Assembly: GCA_050485645.1 (NCBI GenBank) | Contig: JBJHBT010000013.1 | Location: 40,337-104,336 of the forward strand | Source: JBJHBP01 sp050485645 | GTDB lineage: Bacteria > Pseudomonadota > Gammaproteobacteria > Steroidobacterales > Rariloculaceae | DNA length: 64,000 nucleotides | Direction: 5' to 3' | Shown here: piece by piece, positions 26,288-36,047 of the stretch | How the letters are laid out: each line of letters starts with the position of its first letter | Position numbering within the stretch: position 1 is the first letter of the stretch | Notes under the pieces: generated by a model | The model's input: the letters and a program-made list of their open reading frames with translations, nothing else | What the model was told of the DNA's origin: nothing | Database searches by the model: none | Program-made: the position numbers and the translations under genes

Positions 26288-27583
26288 ATGCAGGATCTGA
26301 ACGACATTCGCCGTCAGACGAAAGCGATCAGCGCCAGCGGTGTGCTGGGGCGGTCGCGTTCCTATGGGCGGTTCCTGGAATACCTGGTGGAGTGCACCGC
26401 CGATGGACGCACGCCCAAGGAGCTGGAAATCGCGACGGAGGTGTTCGGCCGCGGACCGGACTTCGATCCCAGCCAGGACTCCATGGTACGCGTCTATGCC
26501 CACAATCTGCGCCAGAAGCTCGACAACTACTACGCCGATGTCGGCCGCAATGAGACACGGCGGCTGACCATTCCACGCGGCGAGTATCGGGTGGCGCTGG
26601 CGTTGGCCGACGAAGTACCCGAGGAAGCGGCGGATGAAGTGATTCCGGCCGCGCGCACGCCGGACTGGCGACGGATGCTGTCGGCCGCTGCACTGGTGCT
26701 GGCCGGCGTGGTGGTGGGCGTGCTGATCGGTGCGCGTGATGCGGGCAACCAGCAGTCGCTGACGCGTGCCCAGCAGGTGGCGGTGTCGCCCGTCTGGGCC
26801 GGCATGCTCGATGATGACACGCCGATACTGGTCGTCGTGGGCGACTACTACATATTCGCCGAGCTCAATGAGAGCGGAAACGTCGAGCGGCTGGTGCGCG
26901 AGTTCACGATCAATACATCAAGGGATCTCGATGATTTCATGATGTATGAGGCGGATCTGGACAGGCGCTACGTGGATCTGGATCTCACCTATCTGCCACG
27001 CGCCAGCGCCTCGGCGCTGCGTGACGTGCTGCGGGTGCTGTATACCGCGGACAAGCCGGTGCGCATCGTGGCGATGAGCGAGCTGAACGTTTCACAGCTG
27101 CGCGACAACCATGTGCTGTACATCGGCTACATCAGCGCGCTCGACAAACTGCTGGACTTCACGTTCGCCGCATCGCAGCTGCGTGTCGGTGAAACGTTCG
27201 ACCAGCTGCAGCATCGCGACAGCGGTGAGCTGTTCACCAGCAGCGCCGGATGGGCGGGTGCCGTTCGCAGCTATCGCGACTACGGCTATTTCTCCACGTT
27301 CGCCGGACCCGGTGGACATCAGGTGTCGGTGGTGGCCGGCATGCGCGATACCGGGCTGATGCATGTTGCCTATGCGCTCACCGATCCGACCCAGGTGGAT
27401 GCCCTCGAGCAGTCGCTGGGGCTGGGTGCCGACGCCCGGCCCGGGTTCGAACTGCTGTACGAAGTGATGGGCGTGGAGCGCGCCAACCTGGACGGCAGTC
27501 TGGTGCACATCGCCCGCTTCGATCAGCAGCCGATCCGGGGTGGCGACATGGCGAACTCGAACCCGGGTTCGAGTTCGCGCTGA
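26288..27583 (+). CDS. membrane-bound one-component transcription regulator, unknown sensor
   Basis: This is 431 residues. The first 105 match the OmpR-like winged helix found at the start of many environmental regulators (FGRGPDFDPSQDSMVRVYAHN, then LRQKLDNYY and LTIPRGEYRVAL). A linker and one transmembrane helix (about 137-156) follow, then about 270 residues presumably in the periplasm. That domain carries VVVGDYYIFAEL near its start and a mixed alpha/beta pattern; I do not recognise it. The layout is like ToxR or CadC: DNA-binding inside, sensing outside. Its targets may be its neighbours, but nothing shows that. Confidence 0.72.
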   Translation: MQDLNDIRRQTKAISASGVLGRSRSYGRFLEYLVECTADGRTPKELEIATEVFGRGPDFDPSQDSMVRVYAHNLRQKLDNYYADVGRNETRRLTIPRGEYRVALALADEVPEEAADEVIPAARTPDWRRMLSAAALVLAGVVVGVLIGARDAGNQQSLTRAQQVAVSPVWAGMLDDDTPILVVVGDYYIFAELNESGNVERLVREFTINTSRDLDDFMMYEADLDRRYVDLDLTYLPRASASALRDVLRVLYTADKPVRIVAMSELNVSQLRDNHVLYIGYISALDKLLDFTFAASQLRVGETFDQLQHRDSGELFTSSAGWAGAVRSYRDYGYFSTFAGPGGHQVSVVAGMRDTGLMHVAYALTDPTQVDALEQSLGLGADARPGFELLYEVMGVERANLDGSLVHIARFDQQPIRGGDMANSNPGSSSR

Positions 27584-27601
27584 CTGCGGTGGCCGCGGCC
27601 G

Positions 27602-28612
27602 TTACGGCGTACAGCGAATCAGCAGCTCTCCCGGCTTCACGTAGCACTCCGAGTCCGGTTCCGGCTTGAAGCGTGGCGCAAACAGTTCCGCCAGCATGCA
27701 GCGCACACTGCCGCCCCCGGTCTCGATGGTGGGCACATGGGCAACCACCAGTCTGCCGAACCGGCTCAGCCGGTCGCTTTCCGGCCAGCCGGCCTGCGCC
27801 CGCGTCGACATGGCGATCACCGGCCCGTCACCGCGCAGTTCCAGAATGTTTGCGGCGAAGTTCTGCATCTGACGTCGCCCGATGATCAGCACCTCGCGAC
27901 CGCTGGCTTCGATGGTGGTCAGCAGCGCCTCGCGCTCGGCGCGGTTGCGGATCACGTCGGCACAGACCACAGCGAATTTTGTGCCCAGCGACATCAGCAC
28001 ATTGGTGTGATAGATCGGCAGGCCGGAACGATCCGTTGCGGTGAACGGCATCGGCCTGTATCCCAGCAGGGCACAGACTTCCCGTAACGGCCTGTCGTGG
28101 GTTCGTGGCGACAGGCAGGCGAATGCGATGCGCTGGATATGGTCGAACACGATGCTGCCTGTGCCTTCCAGGTAGTGATGGTCGCGTTCGTGTGAACTGA
28201 GATCCACCATGCGCCTGATCGCCAGCCGGCCAACCCGGCGCAGCATGTCGACGGTTTCCTGCCTGCGTTCCATGCGGCGGTTGTTCGCCAGCATCGGATA
28301 AGTCAGCACGGTGCCGTCGGCGTGACAGCTGATCCAGTTGTTCGGGAACACCTCGTCCGGCAGTGACATATCGGTCCGTCCGTCCGCGAGCAGCACGCGC
28401 ACACCGCTGTCGGCCAGTTGCACGGCCAGTGCCTCGGTTTCGGCGCGGGCACGATCGGCCACCGCGGAAGGGCGCCCCGACGGCCTGCGCTGAAAGCGAT
28501 TGGACTGCCGGGTCTGCGGATTGGCCGAGAAGCGGGTGGGGTGGATCATCAGTACCGCGGGCGCGGCCTGATGGACGGGTTCCTCACCGGCAGTGGCTGG
28601 GTGATCCGTCAC
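27602..28612 (-). CDS. ctlX: citrulline utilization hydrolase CtlX-type amidinotransferase
   Basis: This is about 336 residues of the arginine deiminase/amidinotransferase fold. Visible signatures are FPNNW (89-93), EGTGS (149-153), the catalytic His202 in YHTNVLM and the nucleophile Cys305 in GGGSVRCM. CtlX-type enzymes act on citrulline or related guanidino/ureido substrates. I start at GTG 28612, which overlaps the upstream gene's end by 29 bases; ATG 28549 is an alternative and would give 315 residues. Confidence 0.85.
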   Translation of the reverse strand: MTDHPATAGEEPVHQAAPAVLMIHPTRFSANPQTRQSNRFQRRPSGRPSAVADRARAETEALAVQLADSGVRVLLADGRTDMSLPDEVFPNNWISCHADGTVLTYPMLANNRRMERRQETVDMLRRVGRLAIRRMVDLSSHERDHHYLEGTGSIVFDHIQRIAFACLSPRTHDRPLREVCALLGYRPMPFTATDRSGLPIYHTNVLMSLGTKFAVVCADVIRNRAEREALLTTIEASGREVLIIGRRQMQNFAANILELRGDGPVIAMSTRAQAGWPESDRLSRFGRLVVAHVPTIETGGGSVRCMLAELFAPRFKPEPDSECYVKPGELLIRCTP

Positions 28613-29585
28613 CGGCGGCCTCCAGTTGTGTGAGTGTTTCGCGAATGGCGTCCTGAAGCACGCCGGGTTCGGCAACGGCAAGCGCCTGGCGCGCTTCGGA
28701 AAGCGCCGCTGCCGGACAGCCCTGTGCCATGAGCACGTGAGCGAGATTGTTGCGTGCCGCGGCGTGTTCGGGCTGCAGGCTGATCGCGGCGCGATACAGC
28801 GTGGCCGCCTGCTCGAGGCGGCCATGCTGATACTGCTGATTGGCGGCGGCGAACGCCACCAGCGCCTCGTCGGGCCAGCGGCTCAGCGCGCCGGTGTAGC
28901 CCTGCAGGGCCGCCACCGGCGTCAGCAGTGCTTCGGTGTCGGCCAGTGCGCGCACGTAGCGTCTTGGATCGGCGCTTGCCGGCACGCGACCGGGATGTGC
29001 CACCACAAACGCCCAGTTGTCGGCCAGTGCCCAGCGGCGCATGAACCATCGAGTGCGCTCTTCCCTGCGTTCCTGTTCACCCGAACGCAGGATCACGCGA
29101 TCGCGTTCGGCATCGAAGCCCACCACCACCGCGTAGTGCCAGCGCGGACGACTGGCCACACCCAGATTCTGCAGGACCAGCACCGGCCGGCCGCTTTCGA
29201 CTTCGGTCAGCAGTGCGTTGATGTCCGGTTCCAGCGTGTACGGCACCAGGCCGTGGCGCCGTGTTGCTCCCAGCAGTTCCGCCTGCAGGCTGCCACGCAG
29301 GCCTTCCACATAGACGGCGGGTACCAGATCGTCCGCGGTGACGGGAACGCGCTCGTAGGCCAGCACCGTGGCCAGCGCCGCCGGACCGCACTGGTAGTCG
29401 GTCTGCGGGAAGAACGGCACACGCGTGAGTTCCACCTGCGGCAGCGTGTCGGGAACCGGCAGGGAGGCAAGGCCCACGCAGCCGGCAAGGCTTGCCGCAA
29501 CGATCAGCACAGCGGCGACCCTTGCCGTTACGGAGTGGGCTGGTGTGCCCGGTGTGTCGGCGATCCTGATGCCGCGCGTCGGCAT
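28584..29585 (-). CDS. PA2778-like lipoprotein: C39-type cysteine peptidase plus TPR
   Basis: This is 333 residues. A lipoprotein signal ends at LAGC (about 33-36). A peptidase C39-like domain follows, with the catalytic Cys in DYQCGPAALA (about 63-72) and the His in RWHYAVVVGF. From about 220 to 320 there are TPR-like helices (LEQAATLYRAAISLQPEHAAARNNLAHVL split over two repeats). The family is named after Pseudomonas PA2778 and pairs with a PA2779-like gene, present here 7 bases upstream. The role is unknown; bacteriocin-processing homology does not imply that function. Confidence 0.87.
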   Translation of the reverse strand: MPTRGIRIADTPGTPAHSVTARVAAVLIVAASLAGCVGLASLPVPDTLPQVELTRVPFFPQTDYQCGPAALATVLAYERVPVTADDLVPAVYVEGLRGSLQAELLGATRRHGLVPYTLEPDINALLTEVESGRPVLVLQNLGVASRPRWHYAVVVGFDAERDRVILRSGEQERREERTRWFMRRWALADNWAFVVAHPGRVPASADPRRYVRALADTEALLTPVAALQGYTGALSRWPDEALVAFAAANQQYQHGRLEQAATLYRAAISLQPEHAAARNNLAHVLMAQGCPAAALSEARQALAVAEPGVLQDAIRETLTQLEAAGDGSPSHCR

Positions 29586-29592
29586 AGGCGGA

Positions 29593-29973
29593 TCAGATGC
29601 GATTGAAGATATTGATGACGCCGGTCAGTTCGAGAATCAGCAGCACGATGAACACTGCGCCCACGAGGGCGAGCAGGCCGGCACCGGCGGGCAGCTCCTC
29701 GAGGTTGGCGGCCAGCAGCTGCAGTTCATGATCGGCCAGCGCTTCGACGCGAAGCATCGCGTCTTCCGCCGATACACCGTGCTTCTCCAGGCTGCGGCGC
29801 ACGTCGTCGCGCACGAGCAGGGCGTCGATCCGCTGCAGGGTTTCCTGGCGGTCGAGCGCGTTCAGATAGTCGGTGGTGGTGATGATGCCGGCGTGAGCCG
29901 ATACCTGAACGCTGCCCAGTGCCACGCAGCTGAGCAGAACCAGCAGCGGGTTGAATCGGTTGCGACGTCGCAT
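29593..29973 (-). CDS. PA2779-family small membrane protein
   Basis: This is 126 residues: a signal peptide (to about residue 27), a helical periplasmic segment (DALLVRDDVRRSLEKHGVS), and a C-terminal transmembrane helix (LLALVGAVFIVLLILELTGVI). This matches the PA2779 family. The ATG has CAGGAGATT upstream. It is the first gene of a two- or three-gene operon with the C39-type peptidase, which suggests the pair work together at the inner membrane. Confidence 0.85.
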   Translation of the reverse strand: MRRRNRFNPLLVLLSCVALGSVQVSAHAGIITTTDYLNALDRQETLQRIDALLVRDDVRRSLEKHGVSAEDAMLRVEALADHELQLLAANLEELPAGAGLLALVGAVFIVLLILELTGVINIFNRI

Positions 29974-30107
29974 CGGAATCTCCTGTTACCGGACACACGC
30001 TGTATGACAGGAACATACCCGAGCACCACCGGCATTGCCAGTTGGGCGCTCGCGGACAGCCGCAGCGGCCACGGATCCTGCATCGTGTGCCGACGCGCAG
30101 GCCGGCA

Positions 30108-30629
30108 TCAGCGGCTTTGCGTGGCGGCCAGCAGTCGTTCGGCACGACTGGTCAGGGAACGATCGCCACCGGCCAGCGACAGGGCTCTGCGCGCCATCTC
30201 CGCGGCCTGCGGTGCGTCGCCGGAGGTCAGCCGGATCTCGCCCAGTTCCATCCACAGCCACGGATTGTCCGGGTCGATGCGCAATGCGCGCTCGATGGAT
30301 GCGGCGGCATCGTCCAGATGGCCGGATGCGCGTTCGCGGCGGCTCTGGTCCAGCAGCATGGCGCTGGCGGGTGACATCGGTGGCTGCGTGGAGGGTGCCA
30401 TGTCCGCGCCCGGACGCCCGCCGCCGGTATCCGCGCCACGTTCATCGGCTCCGGGCTGTTCCACGGGAGGCGGCGCGCTGCGTGCGGGGGATGAGGGTGC
30501 TTCGGGGGCGCCGGTTTCGGCGGATGGCTGTTCGGTGGGTGCCCGCCGCGGTTCCACCGGCGGCAGCAGTGTGCAGCCGCCCACCAGCAGAACGGTCAGT
30601 GCGATTGTCAGTCGTTGCGGCGCAGCCAT
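30108..30629 (-). CDS. lpoP: TPR lipoprotein, LpoP-like activator of PBP1b
   Basis: This is 173 residues: lipoprotein signal with LVGGC (about 15-19), a Pro/Ala/Glu-rich linker of about 70 residues that could span the periplasm, then two TPR-like helix pairs (HLDDAAASIERALRIDPDNPWLW, given in pieces: HLDDAAASIERAL and DPDNPWLW). In Pseudomonas aeruginosa, LpoP is a TPR lipoprotein encoded in an operon with PBP1b and activates it. The same layout here, overlapping the end of mrcB by 22 bases, makes this an LpoP counterpart by inference. Sequence identity to LpoP was not tested. Confidence 0.72.
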   Translation of the reverse strand: MAAPQRLTIALTVLLVGGCTLLPPVEPRRAPTEQPSAETGAPEAPSSPARSAPPPVEQPGADERGADTGGGRPGADMAPSTQPPMSPASAMLLDQSRRERASGHLDDAAASIERALRIDPDNPWLWMELGEIRLTSGDAPQAAEMARRALSLAGGDRSLTSRAERLLAATQSR

Positions 30630-32941
30630 TGGCGGATTCTACCGCCAAATCCCGTCGCCGATTCGCCGTCGCAGCCACGTGCGACCGGCATGTTCGCTGC
30701 AACCGGTATCGGCACGGCAACGCCGTTGGCGCATCCGGGTGCCACCGGAAAGCCCGATCCGTAGTCGATCAATGTCTCCGCCACGCCCGCTGGTGGGTTC
30801 GGCCGATACGGGCGCGGCACGAGTTCCGACATCAGTCGCGCCCAGACAATGCCGGCACCGGTGGCGCCGGTGAAGCCGGTTTCGCTGTTGTCGTCGGCAC
30901 CGATCCAGGCGACGGCGCTGTAGTCACTGGAGAATCCGGCGAACCAGCTGTCCCGCAATCCGTCCGAGGTGCCGGTCTTGCCGGCCACACGCATCGACGC
31001 CGGCAGGCGACGCTGGATCGAGCGGCCGGTGCCGCGCTCCATCACCTGCACCATCGCACCGCCGAGCTGGTAGACGGCGGCCGCTTCGGCGCTCTGTGTG
31101 ATTTCCAGCCGAAAGCGCTGCAGCACGCGGCCGTCTTCGTCCACCACCGCATCGACGGTGCGTAGCGGTGCACGGAAACCGCCGTTCGCCAGCGCGTTGT
31201 ACAGCTCCGCGGTCTCCACCGGCGTCAGTTCCACGGCGCCCAGCAGCAGCGAAGGGTACAGCGGTGGCCGGCGTTCCAGCCCCAGCCGCTGCATGACGTC
31301 GGCAACGTTGTTCAGCCCCACGCGCATGCCCAGGTCTACCGTGGCTTGATTCAGCGATTCGGCCAGGGCACGGACCAGAGTGACCTCGCCCAGGCTCTCG
31401 CCGCTGAAATTGCGCGGTGACCAGATGTCGCCGTTGGCGAGCCGGATGTCGATGGGTGCGTCGCTGGCGATGTCCGCGAGCGTGAATCCTGCCGACTCGA
31501 GCGCGGCAAGATAGACGAACGGCTTGACCAGCGAACCGATGGGACGACGTGCGTCCAGCGCACGATTGAAACCTTCAAAGCCCGCGCGGCGACCGCCCAC
31601 CAGCGCCAGCACCTCGCCGCTGTGCGGACGGGTGACGACGACGGCGCCATCCAGTGTCGGGCCATCGCCGCGATCGGCCGGCTGGAGTTCGGCAAGTCCT
31701 TCCACGAGGGCACGCTGCGCGGCGGCCTGCACGGCCGGGTCCATCGCGGTGTAGATGCGCAGGCCGTCGCGGGCCAGGTCCGATGCCGCGTAGTCGCGGC
31801 CCAGCTGACGACGCACCAGGTTCAGGTAGGCGGCATAGTAGCTGGCGCTGCGACCGGCCGGCGGCAGCACGTCCAGCGGTCGGGCGGTGGCGGTGGCAAG
31901 GCGCTCCTCCGGCACCAGCCCCTGATCCGCCATCAGTTCGAGCACCAGGTTGCGCCGCTCCAGCGCGCGTTCGGGGAAGCGGCGCGGATCGTAGTAGCCG
32001 GGTCCACGCAGCTGGGCGATCAGCAGCGCGATTTCGTGCAGCTCCAGCTCGGCCAGCGGCTTGCCGAAGTAGAACTGACTGGCCAGTCCGAAGCCGTGTA
32101 TGGCACGCGAGCCGTCCTGGCCGAGATACACCTCGTTCAGATACGCGTGCATCAGCTCGTCCTTGCTGTAGCGGCGCTCCAGAGCGGTGGCCATCACCGC
32201 TTCGCGCAGCTTGCGGTCGAACGTGCGGTCGTTGTTGAGGAAATAGCTGCGCACCAGCTGCTGCGTCAGCGTACTGGCGCCCTGACGTATCCGCCCCTGC
32301 GACAGGTTCACCATCGCGGCGCGCACGATGGCGCGCGGGTCCACACCGCGGTGTTGCAGGAAGCGCCGGTCTTCGACCGCCTGTATTGCGTCGATGACCA
32401 GCGGTGGCACCTGTTCCGGCGCCAGGATGATGCGGTCTTCGCCATGTGCCGGGAACAGGCTGCCGATCAGCATGGGCTCAAGACGCGCCAGCGCGATCGC
32501 GCTGCCATCGGTGGCGGTGACGGCGCTGATGCTGCGTCGGTCGAACTGCACGCGCAGCGACTGCGCGGCTTCGGCGCGGCCGGCGTGACCGAATGCGCGG
32601 ATGTTGATGTGCACGCGGTTGCCATCCACGGCGTAGCGACCTGAACCGTTCAGTGCCGCACCGTCGGACTGCTCCCGGTAGCCCAGCCGGCGCAGTTCGC
32701 CAACCAGATCCACCTGTGCCAGCACGCGGCCCGCATACAGCTCCATCGGCGCCGCGTAGACCTGGGCCGGCACGTCCCAGCGTCGCGCCTCGAATTCCGT
32801 GGCGATGCGCGCACCCAGATGCAGCAGGTAGATGTATGCGACGCCGGCAATCACCAGCGACAGCATCAAGCCGGTCACAAACAGGCGCACGCGGCTGAGG
32901 CGCGCGGTGCGCCTGCGCGACTTTCGACGGCGACGGGTCAT
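30608..32941 (-). CDS. mrcB: penicillin-binding protein 1B (peptidoglycan glycosyltransferase/transpeptidase)
   Basis: This 777-residue class A PBP has a basic cytoplasmic tail, one transmembrane helix (about 21-40) and a UB2H-like domain (about 60-150). The glycosyltransferase domain carries EDRRF (catalytic Glu190) and GASTLTQQLVR (221-231). The transpeptidase shows SLVK (Ser470, Lys473), SLN (529-531) and KTG (655-657). It polymerises and cross-links peptidoglycan during growth. It overlaps the LpoP-like gene by 22 bases, so both should be made together. No residue is missing. Confidence 0.94.
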   Translation of the reverse strand: MTRRRRKSRRRTARLSRVRLFVTGLMLSLVIAGVAYIYLLHLGARIATEFEARRWDVPAQVYAAPMELYAGRVLAQVDLVGELRRLGYREQSDGAALNGSGRYAVDGNRVHINIRAFGHAGRAEAAQSLRVQFDRRSISAVTATDGSAIALARLEPMLIGSLFPAHGEDRIILAPEQVPPLVIDAIQAVEDRRFLQHRGVDPRAIVRAAMVNLSQGRIRQGASTLTQQLVRSYFLNNDRTFDRKLREAVMATALERRYSKDELMHAYLNEVYLGQDGSRAIHGFGLASQFYFGKPLAELELHEIALLIAQLRGPGYYDPRRFPERALERRNLVLELMADQGLVPEERLATATARPLDVLPPAGRSASYYAAYLNLVRRQLGRDYAASDLARDGLRIYTAMDPAVQAAAQRALVEGLAELQPADRGDGPTLDGAVVVTRPHSGEVLALVGGRRAGFEGFNRALDARRPIGSLVKPFVYLAALESAGFTLADIASDAPIDIRLANGDIWSPRNFSGESLGEVTLVRALAESLNQATVDLGMRVGLNNVADVMQRLGLERRPPLYPSLLLGAVELTPVETAELYNALANGGFRAPLRTVDAVVDEDGRVLQRFRLEITQSAEAAAVYQLGGAMVQVMERGTGRSIQRRLPASMRVAGKTGTSDGLRDSWFAGFSSDYSAVAWIGADDNSETGFTGATGAGIVWARLMSELVPRPYRPNPPAGVAETLIDYGSGFPVAPGCANGVAVPIPVAANMPVARGCDGESATGFGGRIRQWLRRND

Positions 32942-32987
32942 GCGGGCAGTCTGTAACCGCGTATCGGTGGCGTCAACGTGAGTGTCA

Positions 32988-35846
32988 TCAACGTGAGCGG
33001 ATCAGATCCTGAAGCCGGTCGGTGATGCGCCGTTCCGCCTCGCGACGCAGCGCCCGTTCGATAATGGCGCTGTAGTCCGGTGCGATTTCCGGATCGGTTA
33101 CCACGCCGCGCACACGCAGCGGAATGGATTCGCCGATCAGTCCGTCCATGGTCTCGCAGTTGCGGATGCCCACCGGTCCGCTCAGGCGCGCCTCGAGCTG
33201 ATAGTCCAGATGCTGCTCGGTCAATGCCAGGCGCCCGCTGCCATTGACCGTCATGAAGGATGCCCGGCCGAGCAGGTCGGGCGTATGCGCCACACCGTCG
33301 CGCACTTCGGCGCTGCCCTGGATCACCTCGAAGCGGGTTTCGCGCGGCAGATCGGAAGGCGGTGCCGGTGCGCGCTGCAGTACGTTGTAGGCCACGCACA
33401 GGCCGCGCCCGAGGTTGAAGCCTTCGATGGCGCCGTTCGTCAGCGAAAAGCTCGCCCGGCCCTGGGCGGTCTGTACGTTGTCGGCGATCTTCGCGCCGCG
33501 ACCGGTGAGATCCAGTTCGAAGCCGCCGGTGCCGCTGAGGTTCGCATCGCCGGTGAGCGCCACGATCAGTGGCCGCATCGCCAGGTTCGATGCGCGGCCG
33601 CTGAGGGTCATCGACGGCACCGTGCCGGTGATGTCCACGCCGAAGGCGCCATTGAATTCGCCGCCATAAAGGCGCGCCCGCGCGTCGTACAGGCGTGCAC
33701 GCCCGCCGCCGATTTCCAGACGCGTGGCTATCTCCTGGAACTGCATGCCGGCCAACGCCAGCGAACCGATTTCCAGGCTGCCGGACAGGCGCAGCGTGTT
33801 GAAGGCGTCGACTTCCAGTTCCAGGTCGCCGGCCGTCATTTCGCCTTCGTCCACCTCGCTGGCGCGCGGTGGCAGATAACGGTCGGCATCCACCTGGTCA
33901 ATGGCCAGCGTGAACAGATAGGCGGGATTGTCGAAACCGTCCACGGTGAGGCTGCCGGTGATGCGGCTGTCGTCCAGCACCAGTTCGATGTTCTCGAACC
34001 GTCCGCGTTCGGCGTTAACGTTGAAATTCGCGCGCGCGCGGGCGCGCGTCAGCGCGGAAGGATCGGAGGTCTCCGGCGCGAGCAGTGCAAAGCGGTTCAG
34101 CAGATCGCCGGGAGAGAACGGCTGAATCTCGGCGTCGCCGGCCCACAAGGCGTTGCCGGACACGGCGGTGCCATTGATGCGGCCACTGCCGTTGAGGCCG
34201 AACGCTTCCAGGTGCAGCGGGTCCAGCGTCACCGTATCGGCGCCGGTGTCGATCACGAAGCGGGTATCCAAGCGCATCATGCCCAGATCGCCCGGCTGCA
34301 GGCCATCCGGCAGCCAGGCGGCAAAGGCGGTCGCGAAGCCTTCCGGCGGAAAGCGCGATGTCTCGATCTGTCCGCGCATGACCTGTCCGGCGCCGCCCGG
34401 TGCGATGTCCACCTGTCCGGTGAGCGTGCCCTCCAGCAGCGTGGCGCGCAGATCACGGATCGCGGTACGGCCGGCCGACAGATCGGAATCGATATTCGCG
34501 CTCAGCGCCACGCGACCGAAGGCGTTCAGGTCCACGTCGTCAGGCACGTAGGTGCGCACGATGCCCAGCAGCGTCGCGTTCGGTGTGAATTCCGGAATGT
34601 CGATGCGGCCGCGGTAGCGGTTGAATTCATCGATCCGCATCTCGCCGCGAATACGGCTGCCCAGTGCGCTGGCGTCGAGATTTTCGAGCGTCAGCCGTTG
34701 CGCACCCGTCTCGAATGCGAAGCCGGTGTGGACGGTGAAGTTGCCCAGCGATGCGGCCGTCGTGCCGGCCGGCAAAGGCTCGTTCAGCAATGTGAACACC
34801 CGCGCCAGCGGCGATTCCGACACGCTCACCGTGCCGCGCACGTCGGGCGCGGTGAGTTCGCCGTCGATCTGCAGCTGCCAGGCGGCACTGATGCCGGCGG
34901 TTTCGGTGCGCAGGTTCTCCACGGCAACCGATGAACCGTTGGCACCGAGTGTCGCCGCGCTGAAGCGTACCGTGGCCTCCAGTTCCGGTGGCGCGCCTTC
35001 GATGGCGCGCGCGGTGCCGGTGAGCGTCGTTTCGCCCAGGGTGATCGTGCCGTCTTCCGCTCGCGCGAAACTGGCCAGATCCAGGCGGCCGTCGGCGCGT
35101 TCGGGGTGGGTTGTGTCGGCAAAGCGGAACTCGAGCCGCACATCGCTGGCCGCGACCGCGCTCGCGCTGCGTATCTCGGCCGTGCCGCGCCCGGACAGGC
35201 GCACGCCATGGTCGGCGGCCACATCCCGCGCATGCAGACTGAACTGAAGTGCGATGGGTTCACCGATGGCGATCGCGCCGCTTTCCACGTCCAGTTCGGT
35301 GATCGTGTAGCGCGTTTCGGTGACGTTCTCGCGCCACGTGAGTCGGCCGTTGCGCACGCGAAAGCCTTCCACATCGAGGCTGTCGATCGTGAAGCCGTCG
35401 TCCGTGGCCGTGGCCGGTGTGGTGTCCGCCGGCGCTGCCTCGGCCTGACGGAGCAGATCCTCCCAGTTGTTGCGGCCGTCGTCGGTGGTGGCCAGGTTCA
35501 GGGTCAGGCCATCGAGAATCACGGTGCCCACTTCAATCTGACGACGCAGCAGCGGCATCAGCTTGACGCGGATCTCAACGCGTTCGGCGCTCAGGAAGGG
35601 TTCGTCGCCGAAGTCGGGGGCATTGCCCAGAACGATGCCGCCGGTTTCCACCGCCAGCCATGGGAAGTAGCTGAGTTCCAGGTCCTGGTCGATGCGGAAC
35701 GCCCTGCCGGTGCGCTGCTCCACCCAGTCGGCCAGATGGCCCTTGTAGGCGTTGGGGTCGAAGGTCCATGCGACCACCAGGGCGGCGATGACCAGCAAGG
35801 CGAGGAGGGCGACCACGGTCGCGGCAACGATCCTGAAGATTTTCAC
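32988..35846 (-). CDS. AsmA-family protein
   Basis: This is 952 residues: an N-terminal transmembrane helix (VVALLALLVIAALVVAW), then a long series of beta-strand repeats in the periplasm, with the family block FRIDQDLELSYFPWLAVETG near residue 50 and AsmA C-terminal motifs (GEFNGAFGVDITG, LTLSGRASNLAMRPL). AsmA-like proteins, including TamB relatives, are thought to carry lipids between membranes as bridge-like grooves. It starts at GTG 35846. The next gene, mrcB, begins 46 bases after its stop, probably in the same transcript. Confidence 0.87.
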   Translation of the reverse strand: MKIFRIVAATVVALLALLVIAALVVAWTFDPNAYKGHLADWVEQRTGRAFRIDQDLELSYFPWLAVETGGIVLGNAPDFGDEPFLSAERVEIRVKLMPLLRRQIEVGTVILDGLTLNLATTDDGRNNWEDLLRQAEAAPADTTPATATDDGFTIDSLDVEGFRVRNGRLTWRENVTETRYTITELDVESGAIAIGEPIALQFSLHARDVAADHGVRLSGRGTAEIRSASAVAASDVRLEFRFADTTHPERADGRLDLASFARAEDGTITLGETTLTGTARAIEGAPPELEATVRFSAATLGANGSSVAVENLRTETAGISAAWQLQIDGELTAPDVRGTVSVSESPLARVFTLLNEPLPAGTTAASLGNFTVHTGFAFETGAQRLTLENLDASALGSRIRGEMRIDEFNRYRGRIDIPEFTPNATLLGIVRTYVPDDVDLNAFGRVALSANIDSDLSAGRTAIRDLRATLLEGTLTGQVDIAPGGAGQVMRGQIETSRFPPEGFATAFAAWLPDGLQPGDLGMMRLDTRFVIDTGADTVTLDPLHLEAFGLNGSGRINGTAVSGNALWAGDAEIQPFSPGDLLNRFALLAPETSDPSALTRARARANFNVNAERGRFENIELVLDDSRITGSLTVDGFDNPAYLFTLAIDQVDADRYLPPRASEVDEGEMTAGDLELEVDAFNTLRLSGSLEIGSLALAGMQFQEIATRLEIGGGRARLYDARARLYGGEFNGAFGVDITGTVPSMTLSGRASNLAMRPLIVALTGDANLSGTGGFELDLTGRGAKIADNVQTAQGRASFSLTNGAIEGFNLGRGLCVAYNVLQRAPAPPSDLPRETRFEVIQGSAEVRDGVAHTPDLLGRASFMTVNGSGRLALTEQHLDYQLEARLSGPVGIRNCETMDGLIGESIPLRVRGVVTDPEIAPDYSAIIERALRREAERRITDRLQDLIRSR

Positions 35847-35970
35847 GGCGAGCAGCTCTCCGCAGTTGGCACCGATATCGGCCGGTCATATCGTTGCGCC
35901 TGTTACCAGCAAAGACAAGCGGCATCGTGGCAGGTTCCGCAGGGCGGCTGCGCGGCCGGCCGCTGAACGG

Positions 35971-35976
35971 TAGAAT
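35971..35976 (+). promoter_or_regulatory. -10 box for the aldo/keto reductase gene
   Basis: TAGAAT, 71 bases before the ATG. The -35 is weak (CTGCGC). Confidence 0.4.
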
Positions 35977-36047
35977 ACCCGCCCACGTCTGAAGCGCAGG
36001 CACGCGGCAGGCCGCGGGCCCGCTCCCTGAAACGGTCAGGAAACAGC

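Noticed and set aside
29425..30873. 482-residue frame antisense to the PA2779-like and TPR genes
   Set aside because: Crosses three real genes on the other strand, with low-complexity Arg/Ser/Pro content.
33210..34934. 574-residue open frame antisense to the AsmA gene
   Set aside because: Arg/Gln/Ala/His-rich with no recognisable domain. The AsmA reading is intact and family-like.
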